Of a DNA stretch of 64,000 nt, positions 17,339 to 26,835 are shown in pieces. A program made the translations under genes and the position numbers. The DNA lies in assembly GCA_900537185.1 (NCBI GenBank), contig LS999828.1, positions 374,706 to 438,705 of the forward strand, in the 5' to 3' direction. This DNA is from Cytophagales bacterium Alg240-R148. Its GTDB lineage: Bacteria; Bacteroidota; Bacteroidia; Cytophagales; Cyclobacteriaceae. The notes under the pieces are model-generated. The model saw only the letters and a list, made by a program, of their open reading frames with translations. It made no database searches and was not told the DNA's origin. Within the stretch, counting starts at the first letter, position 1, and the number at the start of each line of letters is the position of its first letter.

Positions 17339-18649
17339 TTAAAATGCTATTACTGCTTCCAGCATAACACCGTCAAACCCACCTTCATGAAGGATGTTGG
17401 TATTATCAAAGCCATTATAGGTTTGTCCAACATATTCCAATTTAGCAAGAATATTTTTAGTCATGAACCACCCCAAGCCAAGTTGAATTCTATTAATGTC
17501 CACATCATTTCTGGTATGGGCTTCTTTTCCTGCAGCCTGGTTGAACCTAAACCCTGCATAGGCATTTTCTTTTTTACCAAACCTGTACAACGCTTCCACC
17601 CCATATTGGTTCCAAGTTCTGTTTTCAGTTTCACCGAAATCCTGACCTGTTGAAGTTTCCAGTACACCAAACACTTCCAATCCTTTGTATTTCACAAATG
17701 GGTTGAACATAAAAGCAGTGAGTTTTGTGCTGAACCCTGGATTGTAACGCCCTGACGTGAAGTTGTTCTTGGTAGAAGCCTGGGTATTCTCCATAACCAG
17801 ATAATACCTAGAACCTGCTCTATCCCCTCCATAAAGCCAAGTTGGGCTGGCTTTGCTAGTGGTATAAACCGAAGACATCAAGCGCAACCTGAAATCATCA
17901 TTCAGTTGTTTGTCATATCCAAATTTAGCTACAATAGATGGGTTGTAAGCATTCGGATTGGTTACTGCCTGGTTTAATTTCCCATTGGTAATACCCAACA
18001 TAGAAACCAACCAATTTTTTCTGTAATACACTTCGGCTCCTAGTTCTGTAGTAAAAGCATCCATGATATAATTTCCTACAAAAGGGTTGTATATGGCCAT
18101 TGCATTGTCCGTCCTTCTAAAATGAGCATCTCCATAATTGATTTCCATATGCCCCACTTTTACGGTCATTGCACTCATCAATTCACTCAACAGCCCTTCT
18201 TTTATAAAATCTAGGTTATCTACCTGAAGGTACCCCCCTTTAACATAGGCCTCTGGATGGTGCCTGGAAGATAGATACGTTCTTAAATGCAAGCGAACTC
18301 CTTTTTCCAATTGAACATCCAAATCCAAATTGGCAGTAGCCAGATTAAAATTGCTTCCAATGGCAATTAACTCATTGTCATTGATTGTAGGGTCATCTGG
18401 ATTTGGAGAAGTAAGTGCATTGTTGTAGTGGTCCAACCCTTGAAACTGAAGCGCAAAAGAACCTCCTAATCGAACTTTAAAACCTGTATACTCTATAGAG
18501 TCTTCTTTTGGTGGTTCAAATACATTCAACCCTCTCTGGTCAGGGTTTCTATAATGCTGTAAAGTTCTGTCTTCTTGCGAAAAAGCAGTAAGGCTAATTA
18601 GACAAAAGACCATCGTCAAACAGTAAAAATTGTAAATTTTCTTTTTCAT
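17339..18649 (-). CDS. Outer-membrane porin-like beta-barrel
   Basis: This 436-residue protein has a signal peptide (about 1–24, ending TAFSQ) and alternating beta-strands throughout, ending in an aromatic strand GVMLEAVIAF as outer-membrane barrels do. Blocks such as GFKVRLGGSFALQFQGLDHYNN, LDLDVQLEKGVRLHLRTYLSSR and VKVGHMEINYGDAHFRRTDNA resemble phosphate-selective (OprO/P-like) or DcaP-like porins annotated in Bacteroidota. The substrate is unknown. It is monocistronic. Confidence 0.75.
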   Translation of the reverse strand: MKKKIYNFYCLTMVFCLISLTAFSQEDRTLQHYRNPDQRGLNVFEPPKEDSIEYTGFKVRLGGSFALQFQGLDHYNNALTSPNPDDPTINDNELIAIGSNFNLATANLDLDVQLEKGVRLHLRTYLSSRHHPEAYVKGGYLQVDNLDFIKEGLLSELMSAMTVKVGHMEINYGDAHFRRTDNAMAIYNPFVGNYIMDAFTTELGAEVYYRKNWLVSMLGITNGKLNQAVTNPNAYNPSIVAKFGYDKQLNDDFRLRLMSSVYTTSKASPTWLYGGDRAGSRYYLVMENTQASTKNNFTSGRYNPGFSTKLTAFMFNPFVKYKGLEVFGVLETSTGQDFGETENRTWNQYGVEALYRFGKKENAYAGFRFNQAAGKEAHTRNDVDINRIQLGLGWFMTKNILAKLEYVGQTYNGFDNTNILHEGGFDGVMLEAVIAF

Positions 18650-18740
18650 AGCTTAGATTGTTATTGCTAAATAAAAATATTTGATTTCTACCACAAATCT
18701 ATGAAAGAAACGCATTATTTATAACAATCTTGAGTGGACT

Positions 18741-19628
18741 TTACTTTTTCCCAGCGTTGAACAATTTTTCCTTCTCTAATTTTGACAAACTCTCATATCC
18801 TCGATCCGCAATTTTGTCTAAAATGGCATCAATTTCGGCCTGAGATGGTGCTTCTGATGTCTTTTCACTGGATGGCCTCCCGCTGCTTTTGCGAGACTCC
18901 GATCGGTTTACTTTCATCTTCGCTTTCTTTGTGAAAATATTTTGAAAAAATGAGATAGTGTCCAAAACCCAAGCACCTATATCATTCCCTTTTCTCAATT
19001 CCTTCACATAAAAATAACCAACCAGTGCCCCAGCTAAATGGGCCACCTCCCCACCAACATTAGCACCATTAAGACCTATTACGGCTACAAAAACCTGAAC
19101 TGCAACGATGTATTTTATTTTGACAGGACCAAGAAAGAGCAGATTAAAGGAGTAGTTTGGGAAGAATGTAGCCGCAGCCATAGAAACCGCAAATACCCCA
19201 GCAGAAGCTCCGAAAGCGATCCCACCCGCTTCGTTAGAAAAGCTAGGGACTAAATTAAACAAAATCAATACAGAAATAGATCCTGCAATGCCACCCAATA
19301 CAAATACCGGAACTATTTTAGCATCGCCTACAAAATTTTTAATAAGACGACCAAACCAATAGAGAAACAGCATATTCCACAAAATATGCGAAAAATCGAA
19401 ATGCGTAAAAAAAGAGGTGATGAACGTCCACGGCCTGAACACAAACCGTTGCAAATCGGTAGGAATGGCCAAAAAATCTTGAAACAGAATGCTGGCTGCA
19501 TTTTCATTGAACATATCCAGTATTCTGACAACGAGAAAAACACCAATATTTATTATTATTATTCGCTGAAGTGAATTGCCAGATTTAGTCCAGGCATTCT
19601 TAATATCGTCCCCTATGCTTGCAAACAT
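18741..19628 (-). CDS. Rhomboid-family intramembrane serine protease with C-terminal DUF6576-like tail
   Basis: The 295-residue protein has six hydrophobic segments, the HFDFSHILWNMLFLYWFG helix, a serine motif GIAFGASAGVFAVS (Ser142) and the histidine helix VAHLAGALVGYFYV (His197). The motif after the serine is Ala, not the usual Gly (GASA versus GxSG). A soluble tail of about 85 residues ends in EIDAILDKIADRGYESLSKLEKEKLF, a short helical module common at the C-termini of Bacteroidota rhomboids. It cleaves membrane proteins within the bilayer; substrates unknown. It is the last gene of a mutL–rhomboid–rhomboid operon, 9 bases after its neighbour. Confidence 0.85.
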   Translation of the reverse strand: MFASIGDDIKNAWTKSGNSLQRIIIINIGVFLVVRILDMFNENAASILFQDFLAIPTDLQRFVFRPWTFITSFFTHFDFSHILWNMLFLYWFGRLIKNFVGDAKIVPVFVLGGIAGSISVLILFNLVPSFSNEAGGIAFGASAGVFAVSMAAATFFPNYSFNLLFLGPVKIKYIVAVQVFVAVIGLNGANVGGEVAHLAGALVGYFYVKELRKGNDIGAWVLDTISFFQNIFTKKAKMKVNRSESRKSSGRPSSEKTSEAPSQAEIDAILDKIADRGYESLSKLEKEKLFNAGKK

Positions 19629-19637
19629 ATCTATATA

Positions 19638-20435
19638 CTAGTAAAAATTATCTTTTTGTTTCTTCCAATATTGAATCAATATAAAAGCAAATACCATCCC
19701 ACCTAGGTGGGCAAAATGTGCTGTATTATCTCCCTCGTATTGGTTCAACCCTTTATACAAGGCTATTGCACCGAGCCCCAAGGCTAAATATTTGGCCTTT
19801 ATTGGAATTGGAGGAAACAACAACATCAATTCTGTATTTGGAAATAGCATGCCAAAAGCCATTAAAATACCATAAACAGCGCCTGAAGCACCGAGCATTG
19901 GCCCTCCGTTCTTTCTAACTTCTACTATTTGACTTGCTGCTCTTATGGATTCTTCTTGGTAGTTTTTACTTTCTGGATTTTCCGAATAATTATCCAAAAA
20001 ACCTGCATTATCTATCCTGTGCTGTTGCGAAGAATAATCTATCATAAAATCTCGGAAATCAATTGGATTAGGATCCTGAACATATGCTTGAAATTCATTG
20101 CTCATTTGAAAATTTTGATAGAAACTAATGCCTCCAAAAATAACAGCAGCCCCAATTCCTGTAACTAGATAAAAAGTCAAAAACTTTTTAGAGCCCCAAA
20201 ACCTTTCCAACAATGGCCCTAGAAATACCAATCCAAACATATTAAATAGTATATGCATAAAATCTCCATGCAAAAACATATACGTAATGGGTTGAAAAAA
20301 TCTAAAATGTTGGGATTCAATATTCCACAATGAAAAAGTACCGGTAACCCATGCACCTCCAACTTGTTGGAATATGAAAACTGCAATATTTATTATCAAT
20401 AAATTCTTAACCAAAGGTGTTAAACGTTGCATCAT
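19638..20435 (-). CDS. Rhomboid-family intramembrane serine protease
   Basis: The 265-residue protein shows HGDFMHILFNMFGLVFLGPLLERFWG, the active-site GASGAVYGILMAF (Ser184) and AHFAHLGGMVFAF (His243), with six membrane segments. A hydrophilic insert (about residues 105–178) separates two membrane segments. It differs from the adjacent rhomboid by keeping the standard GASG motif and lacking the soluble tail. The start codon overlaps the mutL stop by one base (TAATG), so it is translationally coupled to mutL. Confidence 0.88.
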   Translation of the reverse strand: MMQRLTPLVKNLLIINIAVFIFQQVGGAWVTGTFSLWNIESQHFRFFQPITYMFLHGDFMHILFNMFGLVFLGPLLERFWGSKKFLTFYLVTGIGAAVIFGGISFYQNFQMSNEFQAYVQDPNPIDFRDFMIDYSSQQHRIDNAGFLDNYSENPESKNYQEESIRAASQIVEVRKNGGPMLGASGAVYGILMAFGMLFPNTELMLLFPPIPIKAKYLALGLGAIALYKGLNQYEGDNTAHFAHLGGMVFAFILIQYWKKQKDNFY

Positions 20436-22294
20436 TATTCGAAATATCTTGAAATGAAGTCTGTCGACATTAGTTTATAAATCATTTTTCCCCGCGGGGT
20501 ATAGTTTGGGTTGCTACAAGCAAACAACTGCTCAATCATTTCTTTACGTTCGGTATCGCTTAATGGTTGCCCATGCCTGATAGCCGAACGCACCGCCATC
20601 ACCCGAGCCAGGTTTTCGGTGTTGGGTAAAGATAGTTTATTTTTATTCAGTTTGAACTGTTCTATCAAACCTTCAAATAATTCCTTTTCATTTAAACCAG
20701 AGAAATTCGCTGGCACCCCATTGATCACAATTTTATTCTGCCCAAAACTCTCGTACTGAAAGCCCAACGCATTCATTTCATCCTGAAGCCCCATAATCAA
20801 AGTAAAATCTCCAGGGTTGAATGGTATGTGTTGAGGAAAAAGACATTGCTGAGAAGCGCCTGTTTTGTTTTCTAAATTTTTCAAGTACTTTTCAAACAAA
20901 ATCCTTTCATGTGCACACTGTTGGTCTATAATCATCATGCCAGCCCTAACCTGTGCTACAATGTATTTGTTGTGCAACTGAAAACTAGGTTTGTTATCGG
21001 TTTCTACTAAAGGGTCAGAGGCAACCGGATCTTCCCTATTAACTGAGCTTTCCAATTTAATTTCATAGGTATCAGAATCTTCATTGCTCTTAGTCTGGAG
21101 CCTTGAATTATCCATTCCCTCGTAAAGCTTTTCCCAACCAGTTGAGTTGTCTTTGTTACTATCGAAAGCACTAAAATTGGAATAGGCTCTATCTTTTTTA
21201 TTTAATGTATTGGCTGAAGAAGGTATTTTCAAGTGGCCTTGAGGCTGGTTGTTTGCCCCCAACGAAAAATTAACGTCCAAATCAAAGTCCAGGCTTGGAA
21301 TTATATTATGGGTAGCAAGGGCTTGTTTCACAGCTGCCTTAACAACACCATAAATCGTTCTTTCATCTTCAAATTTTATTTCAGTTTTGGTAGGATGTAC
21401 ATTTACATCAATATGGGCAGGGTTAATTTCCAAAAACAACACATAAAACGGAAAATTGCCTTCTGGCATGAGCCCTTCGTAAGCATTTGTAACAGCATGG
21501 TTTAAGTAGCTGCTCTTTATAAACCTATTGTTAACAAAAAAGAACTGTTCCCCTCTGGTCTTCTTTGAAAACTCTGGTTTGCCTATGTACCCTTGTACTT
21601 TCACATGGGTGGTATCTTCCTGACAACTAGCCAACTGCGCCTTGTGATTTTTCCCAAACATTTGAACAATTCTATGGCTCAACTTACCAGGTGTTAAATG
21701 GTAGGTCTCTAAATCGTTCTGGTACATTTTAAAACCAACATTGCAATTGGCCAAAGCAACTCTTTGAAATTCATCAATAATATGCTTGAGTTCTACTGGG
21801 TTGGACTTTAAAAAATTGCGTCGCGCCGGTATGTTATAAAATAAATTCTTTACCGAAATAGAAGTCCCTGGGGTTAAGGCTTCAGGTTCTTGTTTTTTCA
21901 CTTCTGAGGCCTCCACTACTAAGTTAGTCCCTATGGGGCTGTCCGCCGTACAAGTTTTAATTTCTACTTGCGCAACTGCCGCAATGGAAGCCATTGCCTC
22001 TCCCCTAAACCCCATGGTAGTTAGTGAAAATAAATCTTCCGCTTTTCTAATTTTGGAAGTGGCATGCCTTTCTAAGCACATTTTAGCATCAGAGTCACTC
22101 ATACCTACTCCGTTGTCTACTACCTGCACCAAAGATTTACCAGCTTCCTTTACAACCAAAGTTATTTCAGTACTTCCAGCATCAATCGCATTTTCTAATA
22201 ATTCCTTTACAACAGATCCAGGGCGTTGTACAACCTCACCCGCAGCAATTTGATTCGCAATAGCATCAGGCAGTAGTTTTATGACATCTGACAT
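20435..22294 (-). CDS. mutL: DNA mismatch repair protein MutL
   Basis: The 619-residue protein has the GHKL ATPase motifs: ELLENAIDAGST, DNGVGM, TSKI…TMGFRGEAMASIA and NIPARRNFLK. The C-terminal dimerisation domain (about 430–619) includes the region where endonuclease-type MutL carries DQHA(x)2E(x)4E. Here it reads DQQCAHERILFEKY, so the first His is Gln459 (codon CAG); the downstream part has CSNPNYTPRGK. MutL couples MutS mismatch recognition to strand removal. Whether nicking activity is kept is open because of the His-to-Gln change. It is the second gene of a four-gene operon. Confidence 0.93.
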   Translation of the reverse strand: MSDVIKLLPDAIANQIAAGEVVQRPGSVVKELLENAIDAGSTEITLVVKEAGKSLVQVVDNGVGMSDSDAKMCLERHATSKIRKAEDLFSLTTMGFRGEAMASIAAVAQVEIKTCTADSPIGTNLVVEASEVKKQEPEALTPGTSISVKNLFYNIPARRNFLKSNPVELKHIIDEFQRVALANCNVGFKMYQNDLETYHLTPGKLSHRIVQMFGKNHKAQLASCQEDTTHVKVQGYIGKPEFSKKTRGEQFFFVNNRFIKSSYLNHAVTNAYEGLMPEGNFPFYVLFLEINPAHIDVNVHPTKTEIKFEDERTIYGVVKAAVKQALATHNIIPSLDFDLDVNFSLGANNQPQGHLKIPSSANTLNKKDRAYSNFSAFDSNKDNSTGWEKLYEGMDNSRLQTKSNEDSDTYEIKLESSVNREDPVASDPLVETDNKPSFQLHNKYIVAQVRAGMMIIDQQCAHERILFEKYLKNLENKTGASQQCLFPQHIPFNPGDFTLIMGLQDEMNALGFQYESFGQNKIVINGVPANFSGLNEKELFEGLIEQFKLNKNKLSLPNTENLARVMAVRSAIRHGQPLSDTERKEMIEQLFACSNPNYTPRGKMIYKLMSTDFISRYFE

Positions 22295-22302
22295 TTGTAT
22301 GC

Positions 22303-22635
22303 TTAAAGTTTCCCTTTTATTCTCAAATACAAATAAACAGGGGTTATAAAAAGTATGGGGTACAATGCTATGTTTCCAAAATACAAATACGCCACAGCAG
22401 TACCCGACAGCAAGATCATAATTACAAATTGCGTTAAATTGGTGCTTTTACTACTCTGTTGTCTTCTTTTTGAATAAGAATGCGCTATTCTCGCGGCATA
22501 AACTTCCTTGTCATCCAAGTCTTGTTGGCCTTCACGATGCAACTCCATCTTAATCCTACTCGTTCTTTGTTCAATATCTTCTTTTACCTCATCGTAATAC
22601 CGAGGTTCGTAATGATACCGCTGATTTCGGGGCAT
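22303..22635 (-). CDS. Small membrane protein of unknown function
   Basis: The frame is open to 22728, but the start MPRNQRYHYEPRYYDEV at 22635 is preferred because the longer version would run up to the divergent start codon and leave no promoter space. The 110-residue product has a charged N-terminal half (EVKEDIEQRTSRIKMELH…KRRQQ) and two membrane segments (about 62–80 and 84–102), ending RIKGKL. No family recognised. It lies 8 bases before mutL and heads the operon. Confidence 0.6.
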   Translation of the reverse strand: MPRNQRYHYEPRYYDEVKEDIEQRTSRIKMELHREGQQDLDDKEVYAARIAHSYSKRRQQSSKSTNLTQFVIMILLSGTAVAYLYFGNIALYPILFITPVYLYLRIKGKL

Positions 22636-22728
22636 TTTGAAAATAGAAAAAAACTTCATACCAAATAATTGTTCGTGTTTTACAAAAATAACTTTTATTT
22701 TGTTCTCATCTAAATTGAAAACAGGCAT

Positions 22729-25623
22729 ATGTCAAAAAAAGTTTTATTGGTATTTTTATTAATTGTTTTATTTCACAATCTGAATGTCTTCTGCCAAGAC
22801 AAAGCCTCCATGTGGGCAGATAGTGTTTACAAAACAATGAGTTGGGAAGAGAGAGTTGGACAACTTTTTATGATTCCAGTATATAGTTATGATTTAAAAA
22901 ACCTTTCCTCCATTCAGGAAACCATCCAATCCAAACATGTGGGTGGTGTAATTTTTATGCAGGGTGAGGTCAAAAACCAAGTAATCATGACAGATGCTCT
23001 TCAAAAGCAGTCTAAAACCCCATTGTTTATAGGCCAGGATGCAGAATGGGGACCAGGCATGCGGTTGCCAGAAACCTTTAGTTTTCCTAATAACATGACT
23101 TTAGGTGCCATAAAAAACGATTCACTTCTATTTAAAACTGGTGCTTATATTGGAGAACAGTTGTCAACAATTGGGGTGAATGTGAACTTTGCACCAGTAG
23201 CCGATAGCAACACCAATCCGGACAATCCCGTTATTGGCAAACGCTCTTTTGGAGAATCAGCGGAACAAGTAAGCACTAAAGCACTGGCCATCGCTTCTGG
23301 TTTGCGAAGCAAAAACATCATGCCTGTGTACAAACATTTTCCCGGCCATGGTGATACCCATGTTGATTCTCACAAAAACCTACCCTTTATAGAACACAGC
23401 TTAGAACGGTTGAATCAAGTAGAGCTGGTTCCATATAAAAACATGATTCGAAAAGGGCTCCCTGCAATTATGACTGGGCACTTACTGGCTCCAGCCCTAT
23501 CTGGTTCGGACACACTTCCAGCAACACTCTCTCAAAACACGATTTTATACTTAAGAGACTCCATGCATTTCAATGGCCTCCTATTTACAGACGCACTGAA
23601 CATGAAAGCCTTGGATTACAACTGGGCACCGGGCCAATTAGAACTAACTGCTTTTTTAGCTGGCAATGATGTTTTATTGTTTCCAAGAAATCTTGAAGCT
23701 GGTATTCAAAAAATCATAGAATCTCTTAAAAAGAAGAAAAACAAAAGAAAATTAGAGGCAAGTGTTCAACGCATTTTAAAAGAAAAATACTCCTTTCGAA
23801 CCCCAGTAGCTTTGCAAGCTGAGAACCTTTTATTAAAGCTTCAAAAACCAAAATACCGGGTACTTAACAGACAACTTTACGAGGAATCGGCTACTGTAAT
23901 ATCCAAAAACAACAAAACCGCGCTACCCCTAACCCTTTTAGATACCCTTAGCATTGCCACCTTGTACTACGATAAAATTGACCATTCCTTAAATGAATTG
24001 TACATGAATTACAGTACCGTTCATGCCTATACTTGGAATGAATCTCCTTTGGAACAGGTCATCAACCGATTAAAACGATACAATGTCTGCATCATCAACA
24101 TCCCTAACATTCAGAACAGAAAAAAATCAGGTCAGTTCATTAACCGTTTGAACCAAATAACGAATGCCTTGCCCAATACTTTCATTATTTACACCCACCA
24201 TGGCAACCCCTACCAATTAAAAAATTTAAAATATTTTGATGAGATCGTTCTTCAATATGAGTACAATGAAAACAACCGAGGCATTGCTCCGGAAATAATT
24301 TTTGGTGCAATTGATGCCATTGGGCGCCCGCCGGTGAGTGTTGGTTCTACAATACAAAGTGGAAAAGAAAACCGGACCTTCAACGCCGACAGGCTTGGGT
24401 ATGGCGTTCCTGAATCGGTGGGTATGGACGGGCAGACTTTGGATGCCATAGATGCCATTGCCGCAGAAGCCATTCTAGAAAAAGCAACACCAGGTTGCCA
24501 AATATTGGTGGCCCGAAAGGGGAAAATCATTTATCAAAAAGCGTTCGGGTATTTCACTTACGATAGCCTCAAAAAAGTAGATAACAACACCATTTACGAT
24601 CTGGCTTCCGTAACAAAGGTTGCCGCAACCCTGCAGTCCATTATGTTCCTCAAAGACCGAGGAATAATAAATTTAGACAACAAAGCATCTTCCTATCTTC
24701 CTTCGTTAATGGGAACCAACAAAGAGTCTATGGTGATACGCGACATTTTGACTCATCAAGCGGGCCTATGGGTATTCATCCCTTTTTGGACCAAAACTTT
24801 GGTTAACGACAGTCTGTCTTCAGAATATTATAGCGACCATTACTCTCCTCAATATTCCAACCAAATAATTGAAGGTATGTACGGATCAAATAAATTGAAT
24901 GCATTGGTTCAAAATATAATTTATGAATCTAGACTAAGACCATTAAAAAATGGCCAAACCAAATATGGATACCGTTATTCTGATCTTGGTTTCAATGTAA
25001 TGCATTATTTATCAGAGGCTTCACTCAACCAGCCAATGAATGAATTTCTGGACCAAAACTTATACGGGCCGCTAGGAATGCACTCTTTTGGTTTTACACC
25101 CCTGTGCAAACATCCAATTTTTCAAATAGCTCCTACTGAGTTTGACAACTATTTTAGAAAAAAACTTGTTAATGGATTTGTACACGACCCTGGCGCTGCA
25201 TTAACCGGAGGTATAGCAGGACACGCTGGTGCATTTGGAAGAAGCACCGATTTGGCCATATTGATGCAAATGTTAATGCAAGGAGGACACTATGGAGGTA
25301 CACAATATTACAAACAAGAAACAGTGGAGCAATTTACGAGCAAACAATTTGAAAAGAATAGAAGAGGCCTTGGATGGGACAAACCGATACCTGGAGAATG
25401 GAGTGGTCCTACCTCCGAATACTGCTCTCCAGAAACATTCGGGCATACCGGGTTTACAGGAACAGCAGTATGGGCAGACCCCAAATATGAGCTTGTTTAT
25501 ATCTTCTTGTCGAATAGAACCTACCCGTCGGCGGAAAACAACAAACTTTACAAATTAAATATACGTACGCGTATTCAAGACATTATATATAAAGCTATAT
25601 TTGAGTATAGTAGAATTAACTAA
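22729..25623 (+). CDS. NagZ-type glycoside hydrolase family 3 enzyme fused to a serine beta-lactamase-like domain
   Basis: The 964-residue protein has a signal peptide (about 1–22). The GH3 domain (about 30–370) carries KHFPGHGDTHVDSH, the NagZ His/Asp acid–base loop, and the nucleophile region LLFTDALNMKA (about 286). A linker domain follows, then a serine-hydrolase domain from about 570 with SVTK (about 627) and YSDLG, as in class C beta-lactamase/esterase-like proteins. NagZ releases GlcNAc from muropeptides, so a role in cell-wall turnover or scavenging is likely; the activity of the second domain is unknown. Such fusions are common in Bacteroidota. bshA follows after 10 bases. Confidence 0.88.
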   Translation: MSKKVLLVFLLIVLFHNLNVFCQDKASMWADSVYKTMSWEERVGQLFMIPVYSYDLKNLSSIQETIQSKHVGGVIFMQGEVKNQVIMTDALQKQSKTPLFIGQDAEWGPGMRLPETFSFPNNMTLGAIKNDSLLFKTGAYIGEQLSTIGVNVNFAPVADSNTNPDNPVIGKRSFGESAEQVSTKALAIASGLRSKNIMPVYKHFPGHGDTHVDSHKNLPFIEHSLERLNQVELVPYKNMIRKGLPAIMTGHLLAPALSGSDTLPATLSQNTILYLRDSMHFNGLLFTDALNMKALDYNWAPGQLELTAFLAGNDVLLFPRNLEAGIQKIIESLKKKKNKRKLEASVQRILKEKYSFRTPVALQAENLLLKLQKPKYRVLNRQLYEESATVISKNNKTALPLTLLDTLSIATLYYDKIDHSLNELYMNYSTVHAYTWNESPLEQVINRLKRYNVCIINIPNIQNRKKSGQFINRLNQITNALPNTFIIYTHHGNPYQLKNLKYFDEIVLQYEYNENNRGIAPEIIFGAIDAIGRPPVSVGSTIQSGKENRTFNADRLGYGVPESVGMDGQTLDAIDAIAAEAILEKATPGCQILVARKGKIIYQKAFGYFTYDSLKKVDNNTIYDLASVTKVAATLQSIMFLKDRGIINLDNKASSYLPSLMGTNKESMVIRDILTHQAGLWVFIPFWTKTLVNDSLSSEYYSDHYSPQYSNQIIEGMYGSNKLNALVQNIIYESRLRPLKNGQTKYGYRYSDLGFNVMHYLSEASLNQPMNEFLDQNLYGPLGMHSFGFTPLCKHPIFQIAPTEFDNYFRKKLVNGFVHDPGAALTGGIAGHAGAFGRSTDLAILMQMLMQGGHYGGTQYYKQETVEQFTSKQFEKNRRGLGWDKPIPGEWSGPTSEYCSPETFGHTGFTGTAVWADPKYELVYIFLSNRTYPSAENNKLYKLNIRTRIQDIIYKAIFEYSRIN

Positions 25624-25633
25624 ACCTAAAAAC

Positions 25634-26764
25634 ATGAACATAGGCATTGTTTGTTACCCTACTTTTGGAGGTAGCGGTGTTGTGGCAACTGAGTTGGGTA
25701 AGGGTCTCGCCAAAAAGGGCCATAAAATTCATTTTATCACCTACTCCCAACCTACCCGCCTCGATTTCTTCAATGAGAATTTATTTTACCATGAAGTTGA
25801 CTTAAGAAACTACCCTTTGTTTCAATATCCTCCTTATGAACTCGCATTGGCCAGTAAAATGGTGGATGTAGTAAAATATGAAAAGCTAGATTTGTTGCAC
25901 GTGCATTATGCCATACCCCATGCCTCTGCAGCCTTTATGGCCAAACAAATATTAAAAACCCAAGGTATCAGCGTGCCTGTGGTTACTACTTTGCACGGGA
26001 CAGACATTACCCTGGTTGGTAAAGACCCATCCTACGAACCTGTTGTAACCTTCAGTATTAATGAATCAGATGGTATCACCGCTGTTAGTGACGACTTGAG
26101 AAAGGATACTTTTGCACATTTTGATATTAAGAAAGACATCACAGTCATTCCTAATTTCATTGATTTGAAACGATTTCAAAAACTTAAAAAAGACCATTTT
26201 AAAAAAGCAATTTGCCCAAATGACGAAAAATTAGTGGTACATACTTCTAATTTTAGAAAAGTTAAAAGGGTAGACGATGTTGTTAAAGTTTTTGTCGAAA
26301 TATTAAAAAAGAAAGAAGCCAAGTTGCTGATGGTTGGAGATGGACCCGAAAGGATTAACATGGAGTCTTTGTGCAGACAACTAGGTGCTTGTGATCACAT
26401 CCGTTTTTTAGGCAAACTCGAAGCGGTTGAAGAAGTATTAAGTGTAGCCGACCTTTTTCTTATGCCTTCGGAAAAAGAAAGTTTTGGACTTGCCGCCTTA
26501 GAAGCAATGGCCTGTGAAGTACCTGTTGTATCTTCCAATGCAGGTGGTATCCCAGAACTTAACAAAGATGGTTATTCTGGATACATTTGTAATATTGGGG
26601 ATGTAGAGACGATGGCAGCTAAATCACTTCATATTTTAGACGATGACAACCTCTCTCGATTTAAAACCAATGCCTTAAATAGAGCAAAAGAATTCAATAT
26701 TTCTGAAATACTTCCGATGTATGAAGAGGAGTACGAGAAAATTTTAAAAGGTATGAAGGCATAA
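25634..26764 (+). CDS. bshA: N-acetyl-alpha-D-glucosaminyl L-malate synthase BshA
   Basis: The start MNIGIVCYPTFGGSGVVATELG at 25634 is the standard BshA N-terminus; the frame opens earlier inside the preceding gene. The 376-residue GT4 glycosyltransferase shows LLHVHYAIPHASAAFMAKQIL, TTLHGTDITLVG, ITAVSDDLR, IPNFIDLKRF, VGDGPER and PSEKESFGLAALEAMACEVPV. It joins GlcNAc from UDP-GlcNAc to L-malate, the first step of bacillithiol synthesis. It is co-transcribed with the upstream GH3 fusion gene (gap 10 bases); bshB and bshC are not in the window. Confidence 0.9.
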   Translation: MNIGIVCYPTFGGSGVVATELGKGLAKKGHKIHFITYSQPTRLDFFNENLFYHEVDLRNYPLFQYPPYELALASKMVDVVKYEKLDLLHVHYAIPHASAAFMAKQILKTQGISVPVVTTLHGTDITLVGKDPSYEPVVTFSINESDGITAVSDDLRKDTFAHFDIKKDITVIPNFIDLKRFQKLKKDHFKKAICPNDEKLVVHTSNFRKVKRVDDVVKVFVEILKKKEAKLLMVGDGPERINMESLCRQLGACDHIRFLGKLEAVEEVLSVADLFLMPSEKESFGLAALEAMACEVPVVSSNAGGIPELNKDGYSGYICNIGDVETMAAKSLHILDDDNLSRFKTNALNRAKEFNISEILPMYEEEYEKILKGMKA

Positions 26765-26802
26765 TTTTTTAATATTTTCTTAGACGGTTGATTCGATTTA
26801 AG

Positions 26803-26810
26803 TAAATTTG
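26803..26810 (+). promoter_or_regulatory. -7 box (TAAATTTG) upstream of the fatty-acid hydroxylase gene
   Basis: An exact TAnnTTTG match lies 25 bases before the ATG. No TTG is at the usual distance, so this is a single-box call. Confidence 0.4.
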
Positions 26811-26835
26811 CACTTTCATGAAGTAATTATTATTA

